Positions 6,599-14,838 of a DNA stretch of 44,412 nucleotides are shown one piece after another. The number at the start of each line of letters is the position of its first letter. Position 1 is the stretch's first letter. The position numbers and the translations under genes are program-made. Source of the stretch: Porphyromonadaceae bacterium UBA4702 (GTDB lineage Bacteria > Bacteroidota > Bacteroidia > Bacteroidales > Muribaculaceae); assembly GCA_002404675.1 (NCBI GenBank), contig DHKE01000021.1, forward strand, positions 1 to 44,412, in the 5' to 3' direction. The notes beneath the pieces are model-generated. The model made no database searches. It was not told the DNA's origin and saw only the letters and a list, made by a program, of their open reading frames with translations.

Positions 6599-8509
6599 TT
6601 ATCGAATAGGGAACCAAGGTGCCAACGGAGTTGCCTTGGCATTCACGTCCTTAATGGGCATGATGCAACCGCCGAAGCTGCGCGGTGCAACGTACATAGC
6701 CATTTCAGCCTTTGTGCTGCCAGAGAACTCTATGAGAAGAGCCTTGCCACCGAGACCTTTTGTGCCTGAAACCTCATTTGTACCAGACTCAGAAGACCAG
6801 TACAAACCGGTGTCATACAAACCTCCAACTGTACAAGAATTGTCGAGGTAGCCGTAAGCATAGAGGCGAACCTCCTTGGCATCGTTGAAGATTGCATCAC
6901 CTACAGAAACCGTATCTTCAGTTGTGCGAACAGACTTGAAACCAACGTATGGGAAGTTGCCGTTCTTGGCGACAGTCCACTGCATAGCGTATTTCACGCC
7001 ATTGATGGTCTTGACCTCGGCACAGCTTCCGTTGACAGTTCCGCCAGTCGGGATGAATACTGCGAGTTCCTCTGCAGTCGGGATACGATAGCCATCAGGA
7101 CAGGGGTTGCCAGAACGGTCATACCATGTGCACTGCTCATTTGCGCCTACATAGTCGAGACTGCCAGCTCCACTGGAAACCTTACCAAACATGAACGAGC
7201 AGTTGTTTGCACGAGCAGGAGTCCAGGATGAGTTGCCCATCCAGCAAGTGCCGTATGCAACAACCAGTCCGCTATCCCAAATATAGCCGAGATTTGTATC
7301 ATAAATGTTGACACCATTTATGTACTGACCTGATGTGGGATATGAACCAGATTTAGAACCACCATCATTGAAGTGAGTATTCTTGGCAGATGAGGGGAAG
7401 CCGAGCCAGCGACCCCACTGGAAGTAGCAGATGCTGTTGGCGGGGAGTGATGACAACAGACGGCTCTTAATAGCATTGTTGTTATATGTGATGTAAGTAG
7501 CCCAGCCACCGTTACCATAGATGTCAACGTTTACTGTCCAGCCGTCAGCATCAGCGACCTTAGTCAATGTGCCAGTTTCCCATGAGGGGTCTACAGTTTC
7601 ACCGCCAGTAGGCCAGTTGTCGGTGTTGCCGGGGTTGTTGTCAGTGTATTCGTTCATGACCACGGGTATGCCGCTGCCTTCAGCTGCGCGGATGTATTTG
7701 CCTGCTGCGAGAGTGGCTGCGGGGAGCGATGCCTCGTATGTCTTGCCGCCCATTGACGCATTGAATTTCAATGTCATTGTGCCGGGGAGCAAGGCTACGT
7801 ATACCTCTGCATTTGTGCCGTTGGGGGTAGCAGTGGCGTTGACCGCACCGGCTGTAGCGTTGGTCAGGTCGAGAGTGCCGTCGCTGAACTTGACAGGAGC
7901 CTGGTTGTTCACGCCCTCGCCAGAGATGGATACAGACACATCGTCAGTAACTGTCAAGTTGCCGAATTCGAGAGTAAAGTGAGCGAAAGTGACATCGCGA
8001 CGCAGACCCATGTCCTCAACATCGAGACCAACCTCGTTCACAGTCACAGCCTGTGTTGAAGTCAGAGCGTCATGCTGACCGAGGTCAGCGAGCTTGCCGG
8101 TCTGGTTAGCAACGCTGTGAACGTACTCTGAAGTGAGTTCGTCATAATTGATTGTTGTGCCGAGGTGAGCGAAAGTGAAGCTCATCTGACCCTCACGTAG
8201 ACCGGAGAGCTCGCCCTCGAAAGTGGCTGTCGGAGTGCCGGCTCCCTCTGAAACTGTGAGGACGCCGAGTTTCTTGCCGTTGGCAGAGTTGAAAACCGCC
8301 ACCTTGTCGCCATCTGACCATGTTGCGGTCAGGTTGCCGCCGTCCTCTGACAGGACTGCACGAGTCGCATCGTCCACCGGACGACCGATCTTGACAGTGA
8401 TGTGGCGCTGCAGGTTGCCGTCGCCGAGTTCATCTTCGTTTGAGCATGATGTGAGGGCAAGTGTTGCCATACCCAGCATCATCGCCGAAACTGTGAAATA
8501 CTTTTTCAT
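6599..8509 (-). CDS. Fimbrillin-family lipoprotein with a C-terminal FISUMP domain
   Basis: A 636-residue surface lipoprotein; the start at MKKYF is preferred because it gives a proper type II signal peptide with lipobox LTSC. After the cleavage site come residues typical of fimbrillin-like proteins (HITVKIGRPVDDATRA, then a TATWSDGDKVAVF segment), giving an N-terminal beta-sandwich region to about residue 290. The C-terminal part (about 340-636) carries the signature of the Fibrobacter major paralogous (FISUMP) domain: WYDRSGNPCPDGYRIPTAEE. It is the last gene of the operon and probably a tip or accessory fimbrial subunit; the tip position is inference. A strong terminator follows. Confidence 0.8.
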   Translation of the reverse strand: MKKYFTVSAMMLGMATLALTSCSNEDELGDGNLQRHITVKIGRPVDDATRAVLSEDGGNLTATWSDGDKVAVFNSANGKKLGVLTVSEGAGTPTATFEGELSGLREGQMSFTFAHLGTTINYDELTSEYVHSVANQTGKLADLGQHDALTSTQAVTVNEVGLDVEDMGLRRDVTFAHFTLEFGNLTVTDDVSVSISGEGVNNQAPVKFSDGTLDLTNATAGAVNATATPNGTNAEVYVALLPGTMTLKFNASMGGKTYEASLPAATLAAGKYIRAAEGSGIPVVMNEYTDNNPGNTDNWPTGGETVDPSWETGTLTKVADADGWTVNVDIYGNGGWATYITYNNNAIKSRLLSSLPANSICYFQWGRWLGFPSSAKNTHFNDGGSKSGSYPTSGQYINGVNIYDTNLGYIWDSGLVVAYGTCWMGNSSWTPARANNCSFMFGKVSSGAGSLDYVGANEQCTWYDRSGNPCPDGYRIPTAEELAVFIPTGGTVNGSCAEVKTINGVKYAMQWTVAKNGNFPYVGFKSVRTTEDTVSVGDAIFNDAKEVRLYAYGYLDNSCTVGGLYDTGLYWSSESGTNEVSGTKGLGGKALLIEFSGSTKAEMAMYVAPRSFGGCIMPIKDVNAKATPLAPWFPIR

Positions 8510-8551
8510 AACTAAATTCCGTATTTGAGTCATTCATGTTCAATCCCTCCA

Positions 8552-8582
8552 GGGGCATCCACAGCGAGCCATGGATGTCCCC
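8552..8582 (-). other. Intercistronic hairpin between the two fimbrillin genes
   Basis: GGGGCATCCA and TGGATGTCCCC pair with a single bulge around a 10-base loop, in the 98-base gap between the fimbrillin genes. No T-run follows in the direction of transcription. It could tune mRNA stability or the ratio of the two subunits. Confidence 0.4.
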
Positions 8583-8607
8583 AAAGGGTAAATATCAAGT
8601 ATCGCTG

Positions 8608-10311
8608 TTATTTAGCGCGTTTGCCCCAGGGGTTTTCACCCTCAGCGCCGGGGTTTGTACCGCCAGTAGCATTGCCAGACCAGTAACCGTAAACAGTCGC
8701 GTTGGGAGCGTCCTTAGTAACAGTCACCTTGTCGCCGATGTTGTACTTGACAGTGTTGTCGTCCTGAACGGCAGTCCAGTAGAGGAACTTCCAGCCATTC
8801 GGCTTCTGCGGAGTTTGATTGGGGATAGTGAACTCATAGCTTTCGAGCGGCGAAGTGATCGTAATCTTTTCGGGGATGTTGGTCACGTTAGTACCGTTGT
8901 TGGCATCGAAAGTCAGAGTGTATGTGTACATAGTCTGAGCCTCCCATACAGAATAGAGGTACAGAGTGGGGTTAGCCTTCGTAAGGTTGATGTCCTGGCC
9001 GGCAACATACTCAACCTCGCCGTTTTCAGTTGTTGACCATCCCTTGAAGTTATAGCCCTCCTTTACAGGAACAGCATCTAATGTCTTGAATGAGTAGCTG
9101 TCATAACCCTCATGAGACTGTATTTTCCAGCCGTTGTCGTAATTGACAGTGTACATGGTGGTTTCCTTCTGGCTGTCATTGCTGTCCATGTTCTGGTTGC
9201 CATTGTCTACGGGGATGAAGTCATCGACAGTCAGGTCGAAGTCGATTTTGTTCAGAACGGGCTGAGGATCATCCGGGTTGGGGGTGTAACCGCCAGTGCC
9301 GTTGGCGAAGTTGAAGGTATAGATGTAGCGCTTGCCCTGCTCCCAGTTGATTTCAACGGGTATGGCAGCATAGCCGTCATAGAGTACCTTGTCGGTGAGG
9401 GCATTGTACTGCTCGCCCGCGATGTTGGAGATCTTGCACTTCACGAGGAAGTAAGCGCCGTTGAAAGTGCTGCCCTTGACCTCGGGATTCCAAGCAGCAA
9501 CCTGCTGCGGGATGAGTGTCAGAGTGTTGGCGAATGAAGCCTGGGTGTGGTTGTCACCAGGGCAGGTGAGGCTCTTAACGTCCGATGTCAGTGTGACAGC
9601 ATCAAAAGTGACGTCATACTGCTTCAGAGTGGAAGCCTGAGCGTCAGTCCAAGTGCCCTGTCCAGGGAGCGTTACGTCATGGGGATTGTCGCTGTGGTCA
9701 ACGTCCTCCCAGTTCTGGTCGGTATTGACAGTCGGAAATGAGAATGTAGCTTGGTTGCCAATGTGGCCGACAGAAACGCCGGTTACCTCAACGTTGATTT
9801 TCGGGTTGGTGTTCTTGGCGCGGAAAGCTACCTGGCTGAGAGCGTGGCGGAAGTTCAGGTTGACAGGGGTGTTTTCCTTGCCCTGGTTGAGCTTGACGCC
9901 ATACATGAGGTCAACCTGCTCACGGACATTGTCCTTGACCTGGAAGTTCTCGAACTTGGGAGCGCCGTCGTTGTAGTTGAACTCGTTGTCGCCGTTCACC
10001 TCAGCATAGAAGTTGAGGTTATTGTTCGGCCAATAGCGCTGACCGCCGTCGAAGCCCCACACAGCGGGGTTGCCGCCCTTGTTGACTACAAGCTCGCCGC
10101 CGAAGTAGACATCTTGTGAGTCAGTGTTCTGAGCCCATACGCGGAAAGAGCTGGGGAGGAAGTTGTTGCAGTACGAGTCTGCAGCGCGAGTGTCTTGGAT
10201 CGAGCTTACGTTGAAGCTGATCTCGTCATAATTGATTTTGAGGATCTCATCCTGAGAGCAGGCAGTCAGCATCATGGCTGCCATCGCTCCATAAAACAAT
10301 TTCTGTTTCAT
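8608..10311 (-). CDS. Fimbrillin-family protein with InlB-type repeats
   Basis: The 567-residue protein begins with a lipoprotein signal peptide (MKQKLFYGAMAAMMLTAC) followed by ISFNVSSIQDTRA, a typical fimbrillin N-terminus where an arginine protease may cut the mature subunit. Residues about 20-360 form the fimbrillin-like beta-sandwich part (for example LNFRHALSQVAFRAKN). The C-terminal part carries two Listeria-Bacteroides (InlB B) repeats: one ending GYNFKGWSTTENGE with LYLYSVWE, and a second with YTLTFDANNGTNV and GWKFLYWTAV. Such repeats are common in surface adhesins. It lies between the DUF5119 gene and the second fimbrillin in one operon and may be the structural pilin or a stalk-attached adhesin. 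Confidence 0.8.
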   Translation of the reverse strand: MKQKLFYGAMAAMMLTACSQDEILKINYDEISFNVSSIQDTRAADSYCNNFLPSSFRVWAQNTDSQDVYFGGELVVNKGGNPAVWGFDGGQRYWPNNNLNFYAEVNGDNEFNYNDGAPKFENFQVKDNVREQVDLMYGVKLNQGKENTPVNLNFRHALSQVAFRAKNTNPKINVEVTGVSVGHIGNQATFSFPTVNTDQNWEDVDHSDNPHDVTLPGQGTWTDAQASTLKQYDVTFDAVTLTSDVKSLTCPGDNHTQASFANTLTLIPQQVAAWNPEVKGSTFNGAYFLVKCKISNIAGEQYNALTDKVLYDGYAAIPVEINWEQGKRYIYTFNFANGTGGYTPNPDDPQPVLNKIDFDLTVDDFIPVDNGNQNMDSNDSQKETTMYTVNYDNGWKIQSHEGYDSYSFKTLDAVPVKEGYNFKGWSTTENGEVEYVAGQDINLTKANPTLYLYSVWEAQTMYTYTLTFDANNGTNVTNIPEKITITSPLESYEFTIPNQTPQKPNGWKFLYWTAVQDDNTVKYNIGDKVTVTKDAPNATVYGYWSGNATGGTNPGAEGENPWGKRAK

Positions 10312-10386
10312 TTCGGTGATACTAAACTTAGGTTGTTAATGATTTTGTTTGTTTCTCTCTTGTTTGTTTCCTATTCAATATTAATA

Positions 10387-11424
10387 TTAGATAGTGATGT
10401 CTTGGTTGATTTCCTGCCAGTCATCTACCGAGGGGTTGAAGCTGTCGTCACCCTCCATGGGGGTAGGCAGCCCGAGGCCGTCAATGATGATGTGGACATG
10501 ACGCTTGTCCGGCGCGTTGTGCACCTGCGTGGTGACATTGAACTTGTCATCGGTCGCGCCGAAGTAGAACTTGCCGCCGTCTTGCATCCACACATAGAAC
10601 ATCATGCGGTGTTCCTGCGGGTTGTCAGTATTGTGACCGAAGGTGTAGAAGCGTCCGGTGATGCGCGACACGCCGTCGCTCTCCGCAGCGAAGGGGATGG
10701 TGACACACTCCGAGCCGAGCGCCTCGTCGCCGAAGTAAAGCGAGGGAGCCATGCCGGAGAGTGAGCCGCACATCTGTGTGGCATACTTCAGGTTCTCCAC
10801 ATTGCGCACCTCGTAGGTGTATTCGCATACAAGTTCGTGGGGATAGAGGTATATCACGCGGTCAACGGAGTGGACGGGTACGCCCGACCAGGTGTCGCGG
10901 CCGCTTTCAGGTATGCTGATGTAGGTCACGCCCTCCGCGGTGATTTCCAGCTCCTCAACGGAGCAGCCCCACATCATGTCGGGCGAGATGACTATTCGCT
11001 CTGCATCATTAGCGCGAGGGGGAAGCGCACCCGAGCCGACGATGCTCTCAAAGAGGTTGCCGTCGCGAGTGAAGACGCGGTGGGTGTCAAAGCTGCTTAT
11101 GCCGGAGAACTGGCACGCCTCAGTGTCGTTGTTGTAGGCAATGACACGGTAGCGGCCTTCGACGAGCTCAACCTCGCCGCCCTCCTTGCCCATGAAGTCG
11201 TAGCGCACCATGCGGCGGCCGTCGTCCGTGCCGTCCTCGCTGACCGGGTAGAAGAATACGCACATGCCCTCGGGGTTGGCGTCAGGAGCGTCTTGCCAGT
11301 CGAAGACCACGCGCAGCGTGGCGCGGTGGGGATGCTGGTAGCAGAGCTCCTTATGCTCGCAGCTGGCAAGCAGTGCCGGCAGCAACGCTGCCAATATCAA
11401 ATGGAAAACAAATTTCAGTTTCAT
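10387..11424 (-). CDS. DUF5119-type fimbrial lipoprotein
   Basis: The 345-residue protein has a type II signal peptide ending LLASC (Cys22), followed by EHKELCYQHPHRATLRVVFDW, the hallmark of DUF5119 proteins, which sit in Bacteroidota fimbrial operons. The body is beta-rich, with a strand pattern like fimbrial anchor (FimB/Mfa2-like) proteins. By position and lipidation it is probably an anchor or assembly subunit in the outer membrane; that role is inferred from related loci. Its ATG overlaps the stop codon of the upstream DUF3575 gene by 4 bases (ATGA), showing translational coupling. Confidence 0.78.
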   Translation of the reverse strand: MKLKFVFHLILAALLPALLASCEHKELCYQHPHRATLRVVFDWQDAPDANPEGMCVFFYPVSEDGTDDGRRMVRYDFMGKEGGEVELVEGRYRVIAYNNDTEACQFSGISSFDTHRVFTRDGNLFESIVGSGALPPRANDAERIVISPDMMWGCSVEELEITAEGVTYISIPESGRDTWSGVPVHSVDRVIYLYPHELVCEYTYEVRNVENLKYATQMCGSLSGMAPSLYFGDEALGSECVTIPFAAESDGVSRITGRFYTFGHNTDNPQEHRMMFYVWMQDGGKFYFGATDDKFNVTTQVHNAPDKRHVHIIIDGLGLPTPMEGDDSFNPSVDDWQEINQDITI

Positions 11425-12689
11425 TTCTCACCTCCTTTCTTGCGGTTGTAGTTGTCACAGCCAATGAGCCATACGAGTGAGATCTCAGCCTTAGTCGGGC
11501 CGAACCAGTGCCGCTGCTTGGTGGCCTGCCACACGTAGCAGCCGTCAACGGGGCGGTATTCCTGGTACTCGCCCGTCAGGTAGCCCACGCCGAAGGTGAA
11601 GTCGATGTTGAAGTGCTTGGCAACAGGGAGGGAGTAGCCGTACTCGATGCCGACGCCCCAGTTCATCTTGTCCCACAATGTGCCGCCGGGCTTGCCGCCG
11701 AGGTAGCCCTTGCCGCCCCACTCGAAGTCGTAGGTGAGTATCTGGCCGTACACGCCGAGGTGGTGCCCTGTAAGCGGCTTCTCATGGGCTGCGCTGCCGA
11801 ACCACCAGCGGACGTTCACGTCGCCGCCGTATGCTCGCCAGTAGCGGTGGCGGCGGTCAGTCTTCCACCAGGCGTACTGCCAATTTGCGCCGACCGACAT
11901 GTTCTTGCCCAGATAGAACTCAACGCCGATGTTGGGGACTGCCGCAGCGTCGTAGAGCATATTGGTGCGGATATCCATATAGAAGGGTCGGCAGTGCTTC
12001 TCCTCTACCACGGCAGTATCCACGACCACAGTGTCGACCTCGACGGTGTCAACCGGCTCGATGTAGACCTGCTCCGGCTCTTCCGGCTCAATGTAGACCG
12101 GTGACGGCACACGCTCGTAAGATAGCAGCAGCGTGGAGGCACGCAGGGCGGGGAACAGCTCGCGATACATATATAAATAGGGCTTGCCGCCACGAAGCTG
12201 CTTGAGGCGGCGGAGCGGGTCGCCCGACTTGGGTCGGCTGCCTTCCTGCTCGGCGATGATGTTGCGCACCAGACGGAGGACATCTTCACGGTACGGAACT
12301 TTCTCGTCCTGTTCCACCAGTTCGAGAAGGCCGTTCCAGTCACGGCCGAGATAGGAGAAAGTCAGTGCAGAGTCCGCAACGGAAAAAGAGTCGGAGAAAT
12401 AGTCAAACAATACCTGCGCTCGCTTCTCGGAGAGCCGGCGGTTGATAGCCACAGAGCCTTCAGGCGAGGCACCACCGACGACATTCACGCTCCGCAGGGT
12501 CAACATGGAGTCTGCATAACTCGTGCTGAGACTGTCAGAGATACGCCGCAGAGCCTCGCGATTGTCCTTGAACTCCAGATCAAGATTTGACCGGCTCTGG
12601 CGGAAATGTATCTTGACTGAATCATTTATGACCGCAGCGGACAGGCATCCGGCAACGGCAAGAAACGATATGAATGTTACTTTCCTCAT
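11421..12689 (-). CDS. DUF3575 protein with an OmpA-like N-terminal region
   Basis: Starting at MRKVTF (422 residues) gives a clean signal peptide. Residues about 25-120 resemble an OmpA-type fold (FRQSRSNLDLEFKDN, then VNVVGGASPEGSVAINRRLSEKRAQ), which in relatives binds or resembles peptidoglycan-binding modules. A proline/glutamate/valine-rich linker of short repeats (VYIEPEEPEQVYIEPVDTVE) spans about 195-230. The C-terminal ~190 residues form the DUF3575 beta-barrel-like part (MDIRTNMLYDAAAVPNIGVE, then WQYAWWKTDRRHRYWRAYG). DUF3575 genes regularly head Bacteroidota fimbrial operons. The protein probably links the fimbrial base to the outer membrane and cell wall, which is inference. It is first in the operon, with a long untranslated leader. 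Confidence 0.8.
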   Translation of the reverse strand: MRKVTFISFLAVAGCLSAAVINDSVKIHFRQSRSNLDLEFKDNREALRRISDSLSTSYADSMLTLRSVNVVGGASPEGSVAINRRLSEKRAQVLFDYFSDSFSVADSALTFSYLGRDWNGLLELVEQDEKVPYREDVLRLVRNIIAEQEGSRPKSGDPLRRLKQLRGGKPYLYMYRELFPALRASTLLLSYERVPSPVYIEPEEPEQVYIEPVDTVEVDTVVVDTAVVEEKHCRPFYMDIRTNMLYDAAAVPNIGVEFYLGKNMSVGANWQYAWWKTDRRHRYWRAYGGDVNVRWWFGSAAHEKPLTGHHLGVYGQILTYDFEWGGKGYLGGKPGGTLWDKMNWGVGIEYGYSLPVAKHFNIDFTFGVGYLTGEYQEYRPVDGCYVWQATKQRHWFGPTKAEISLVWLIGCDNYNRKKGGEK

Positions 12690-13014
12690 TACACAATCAA
12701 TGTTCAATTCATACTCACGCCTATTGCCTGGCAGCCCATTGGCAGCCGCGCAGCCTTGCGGCTCGCTTCGTCATCAGGGCTGACGCTCCCGGCGCAGTCT
12801 CCGCTCCACACCCGCACAAGTGACGTACACTCTGGATGTCTGCGATGCCTGTGCCTAGGAGGCAGTCGGGCGTCTTATAAATCCCCGTAATTCTTGCTTC
12901 GTTATGCAACAGTCGAATCTGAGTTTTTATGGCTTAGTCTGGACTTGCATAATCTGTTGGCTTAGCGTCAATCAAATTCCCACAATACCTTACGGATAAA
13001 TTTTATAATCGCCG

Positions 13015-13022
13015 CAAAATTA
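13015..13022 (-). promoter_or_regulatory. Probable -7 box of the fimbrial operon
   Basis: TAATTTTG on the minus strand fits TAnnTTTG. It is the only good box seen upstream of the first fimbrial gene and implies a leader RNA of more than 300 bases. Confidence 0.45.
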
Positions 13023-13257
13023 GTACTTTCTCGTGACATGCGCACGTTCAATATGTTAAACTAATGAAAAATGGGGGGGGTAGCCAATGCATTCTCTTGG
13101 TAATCAGGGCTTAGCAATAAGTTAAAATCGTTCCATGAACCCTCGGAGGGCATTGCATGGGATTGCGTCAGCCGATACCCGGGCAGACCAAACAGGGCGA
13201 TACAGCAGCAACTGCCAGTTTTCGCTGCTGCATATCCCATATCTCGCGAAAAATTAT

Positions 13258-13265
13258 TACCTTTG
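13258..13265 (+). promoter_or_regulatory. -7 box of proS
   Basis: TACCTTTG fits TAnnTTTG and lies 20 bases before the chosen proS ATG. This argues against the longer reading frame that opens at 13135, which would start upstream of the promoter. Confidence 0.55.
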
Positions 13266-13284
13266 CGCGTTAAATGAGACAACA

Positions 13285-14766
13285 ATGGCAAAGGAACTAA
13301 AGAATTTCACGAAAAGAGCAGACAACTATTCGCAGTGGTATAACGAGCTGGTGGTGAAAGCTGACCTGGCAGAGCAGTCGGCAGTGCGCGGCTGCATGGT
13401 AATCAAGCCTTACGGCTATGCTATCTGGGAAAAGATGCAACGGCAGCTTGACGACATGTTCAAGGCTACGGGCCACCAGAACGCCTATTTCCCGCTGCTG
13501 ATACCGAAATCATTCCTCAGCAGGGAGGCCGACCATGTGGAGGGCTTCGCCAAGGAGTGTGCCGTTGTCACTCATTACCGCCTGAAGAATGACGAGAACG
13601 GCGGCGGTGTGGTGGTAGACCCGGCAGCGAAACTGGAGGAGGAGCTCATCATCCGCCCGACCTCGGAGACCATAATATGGAACACATACAAGAACTGGAT
13701 ACACTCATACCGTGACCTGCCTATCCTCATCAACCAGTGGGCAAACGTGTTCCGCTGGGAGATGCGTACCCGCATGTTCCTGCGCACGGCAGAGTTTCTC
13801 TGGCAGGAGGGACATACGGCGCACGCGACTCGCGAGGAGGCCGAGGCTGAGGCAGTCAAGATGCTGAACGTCTATGCCGAGTTCGCAGAGGAACACATGG
13901 CAATGCCGGTGGTGAAGGGCGTGAAGTCGGCCAACGAACGTTTCGCCGGCGCAGTAGAGACATATACCATAGAGGCAATGATGCAGGACGGCAAGGCATT
14001 GCAGTCCGGCACTTCGCACTTCCTGGGGCAGAACTTCGCCAAAGCGTTTGACGTGAAGTTCATCAACGCCAACAACGAGCAGGAATACGTATGGGCGACT
14101 TCGTGGGGTGTTTCTACACGCCTGATGGGCGCGCTCATCATGACGCACAGCGACGACAACGGACTTGTGCTGCCGCCCAGACTCGCTCCTATCCATGTGG
14201 CTATCGTACCTGTATATAAGGAGAAGTCGCAGCTCGAGGCCATCGCAGAGCGGATGCAGCCTATAATCGACGAACTGCGCAAGCGCGGGCTGACCGTCAA
14301 GTTTGACGACGCAGACAACCGCCGCCCCGGGTTCAAGTTTGCGGACTACGAGGTCAAGGGCGTGCCTGTGCGCCTCGCCGTAGGAGCAAGAGACCTGGAG
14401 AAAGGCGCGTGCGAACTGGTGCGCCGTGACACTCTCGAGAAAGAGGAGATCGCATTTGAGGGCATCGTTGACGAAATCATGCGCATACTCGACGACATAC
14501 AGAAGAGCCTCTACGACCGCGCATTGCAACGCCGCAAGGAACGCACTATCACCGTAGACAGCTACGACGAGTTCAAAGAGAAAATCACACAGGGCTATTT
14601 CATACTTGCCCATTGGGACGGCACTTCCGAAACAGAGACGCGCATCAAGGAGGAGACCAAGGCGACTATCCGCTGCATCCCGTTTGAGGGCGACGCCACG
14701 CCAGGCGTGTGCATGGTGACAGGCAAGCCGTCGCCGCGCCGTGTGCTTTTCGCCATTTCATATTGA
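13285..14766 (+). CDS. proS: Prolyl-tRNA synthetase
   Basis: The start at [11 protein letters not shown] gives 493 residues, matching the short archaeal/eukaryote-like ProRS class used by Bacteroidota; the reading frame is open 50 codons further upstream, but that stretch precedes the promoter box and looks non-coding. The enzyme charges tRNA-Pro with proline. Class II motifs are visible: motif 2 around [20 protein letters not shown] with [14 protein letters not shown], and motif 3 around [20 protein letters not shown]. The anticodon-binding domain begins at [11 protein letters not shown], and the C-terminal zinc-domain-like tail ends in [13 protein letters not shown] hairpin separates it from the next gene. 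Confidence 0.96.
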   Translation: MAKELKNFTKRADNYSQWYNELVVKADLAEQSAVRGCMVIKPYGYAIWEKMQRQLDDMFKATGHQNAYFPLLIPKSFLSREADHVEGFAKECAVVTHYRLKNDENGGGVVVDPAAKLEEELIIRPTSETIIWNTYKNWIHSYRDLPILINQWANVFRWEMRTRMFLRTAEFLWQEGHTAHATREEAEAEAVKMLNVYAEFAEEHMAMPVVKGVKSANERFAGAVETYTIEAMMQDGKALQSGTSHFLGQNFAKAFDVKFINANNEQEYVWATSWGVSTRLMGALIMTHSDDNGLVLPPRLAPIHVAIVPVYKEKSQLEAIAERMQPIIDELRKRGLTVKFDDADNRRPGFKFADYEVKGVPVRLAVGARDLEKGACELVRRDTLEKEEIAFEGIVDEIMRILDDIQKSLYDRALQRRKERTITVDSYDEFKEKITQGYFILAHWDGTSETETRIKEETKATIRCIPFEGDATPGVCMVTGKPSPRRVLFAISY

Positions 14767-14780
14767 CACAACCATATACG

Positions 14781-14817
14781 CCGTCCGCCTCGCTAACACT
14801 GCGGGACGGACGGTTTT
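14781..14817 (+). terminator. Hairpin after proS, possible terminator
   Basis: CCGTCCG (14781-14787) and CGGACGG (14807-14813) make a perfect 7-bp stem 14 bases after the proS stop codon, followed by TTTTCC. The T-run is short, so termination may be partial. Confidence 0.5.
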
Positions 14818-14838
14818 CCGCATACATACCGTAATACC

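Larger units (their letters stand above)
12690..13284. other. Long divergent intergenic region between the fimbrial operon and proS
   Basis: This 595-base gap has no credible gene. On the minus strand a -7 box (TAATTTTG, 13015-13022) implies a leader of about 320 bases before the fimbrial ATG. Within the leader are a small GC hairpin (AGCCGC/GCGGCT, 12744-12763) and an inverted pair TTATGCAA/TTGCATAA (12902-12909 and 12945-12952). A run of eight G lies at 13073-13080. The proS promoter box is at 13258-13265. Confidence 0.55.

Noticed and set aside
12902..12952. Invertible promoter for the fimbrial operon flanked by TTATGCAA/TTGCATAA.
   Set aside because: The arms are only 8 bases, the interval is 51 bases without a promoter box inside, and no invertase gene is nearby.
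13135..13284. An upstream extension of proS by 50 codons.
   Set aside because: It starts before the promoter box at 13258 and has no similarity to ProRS.
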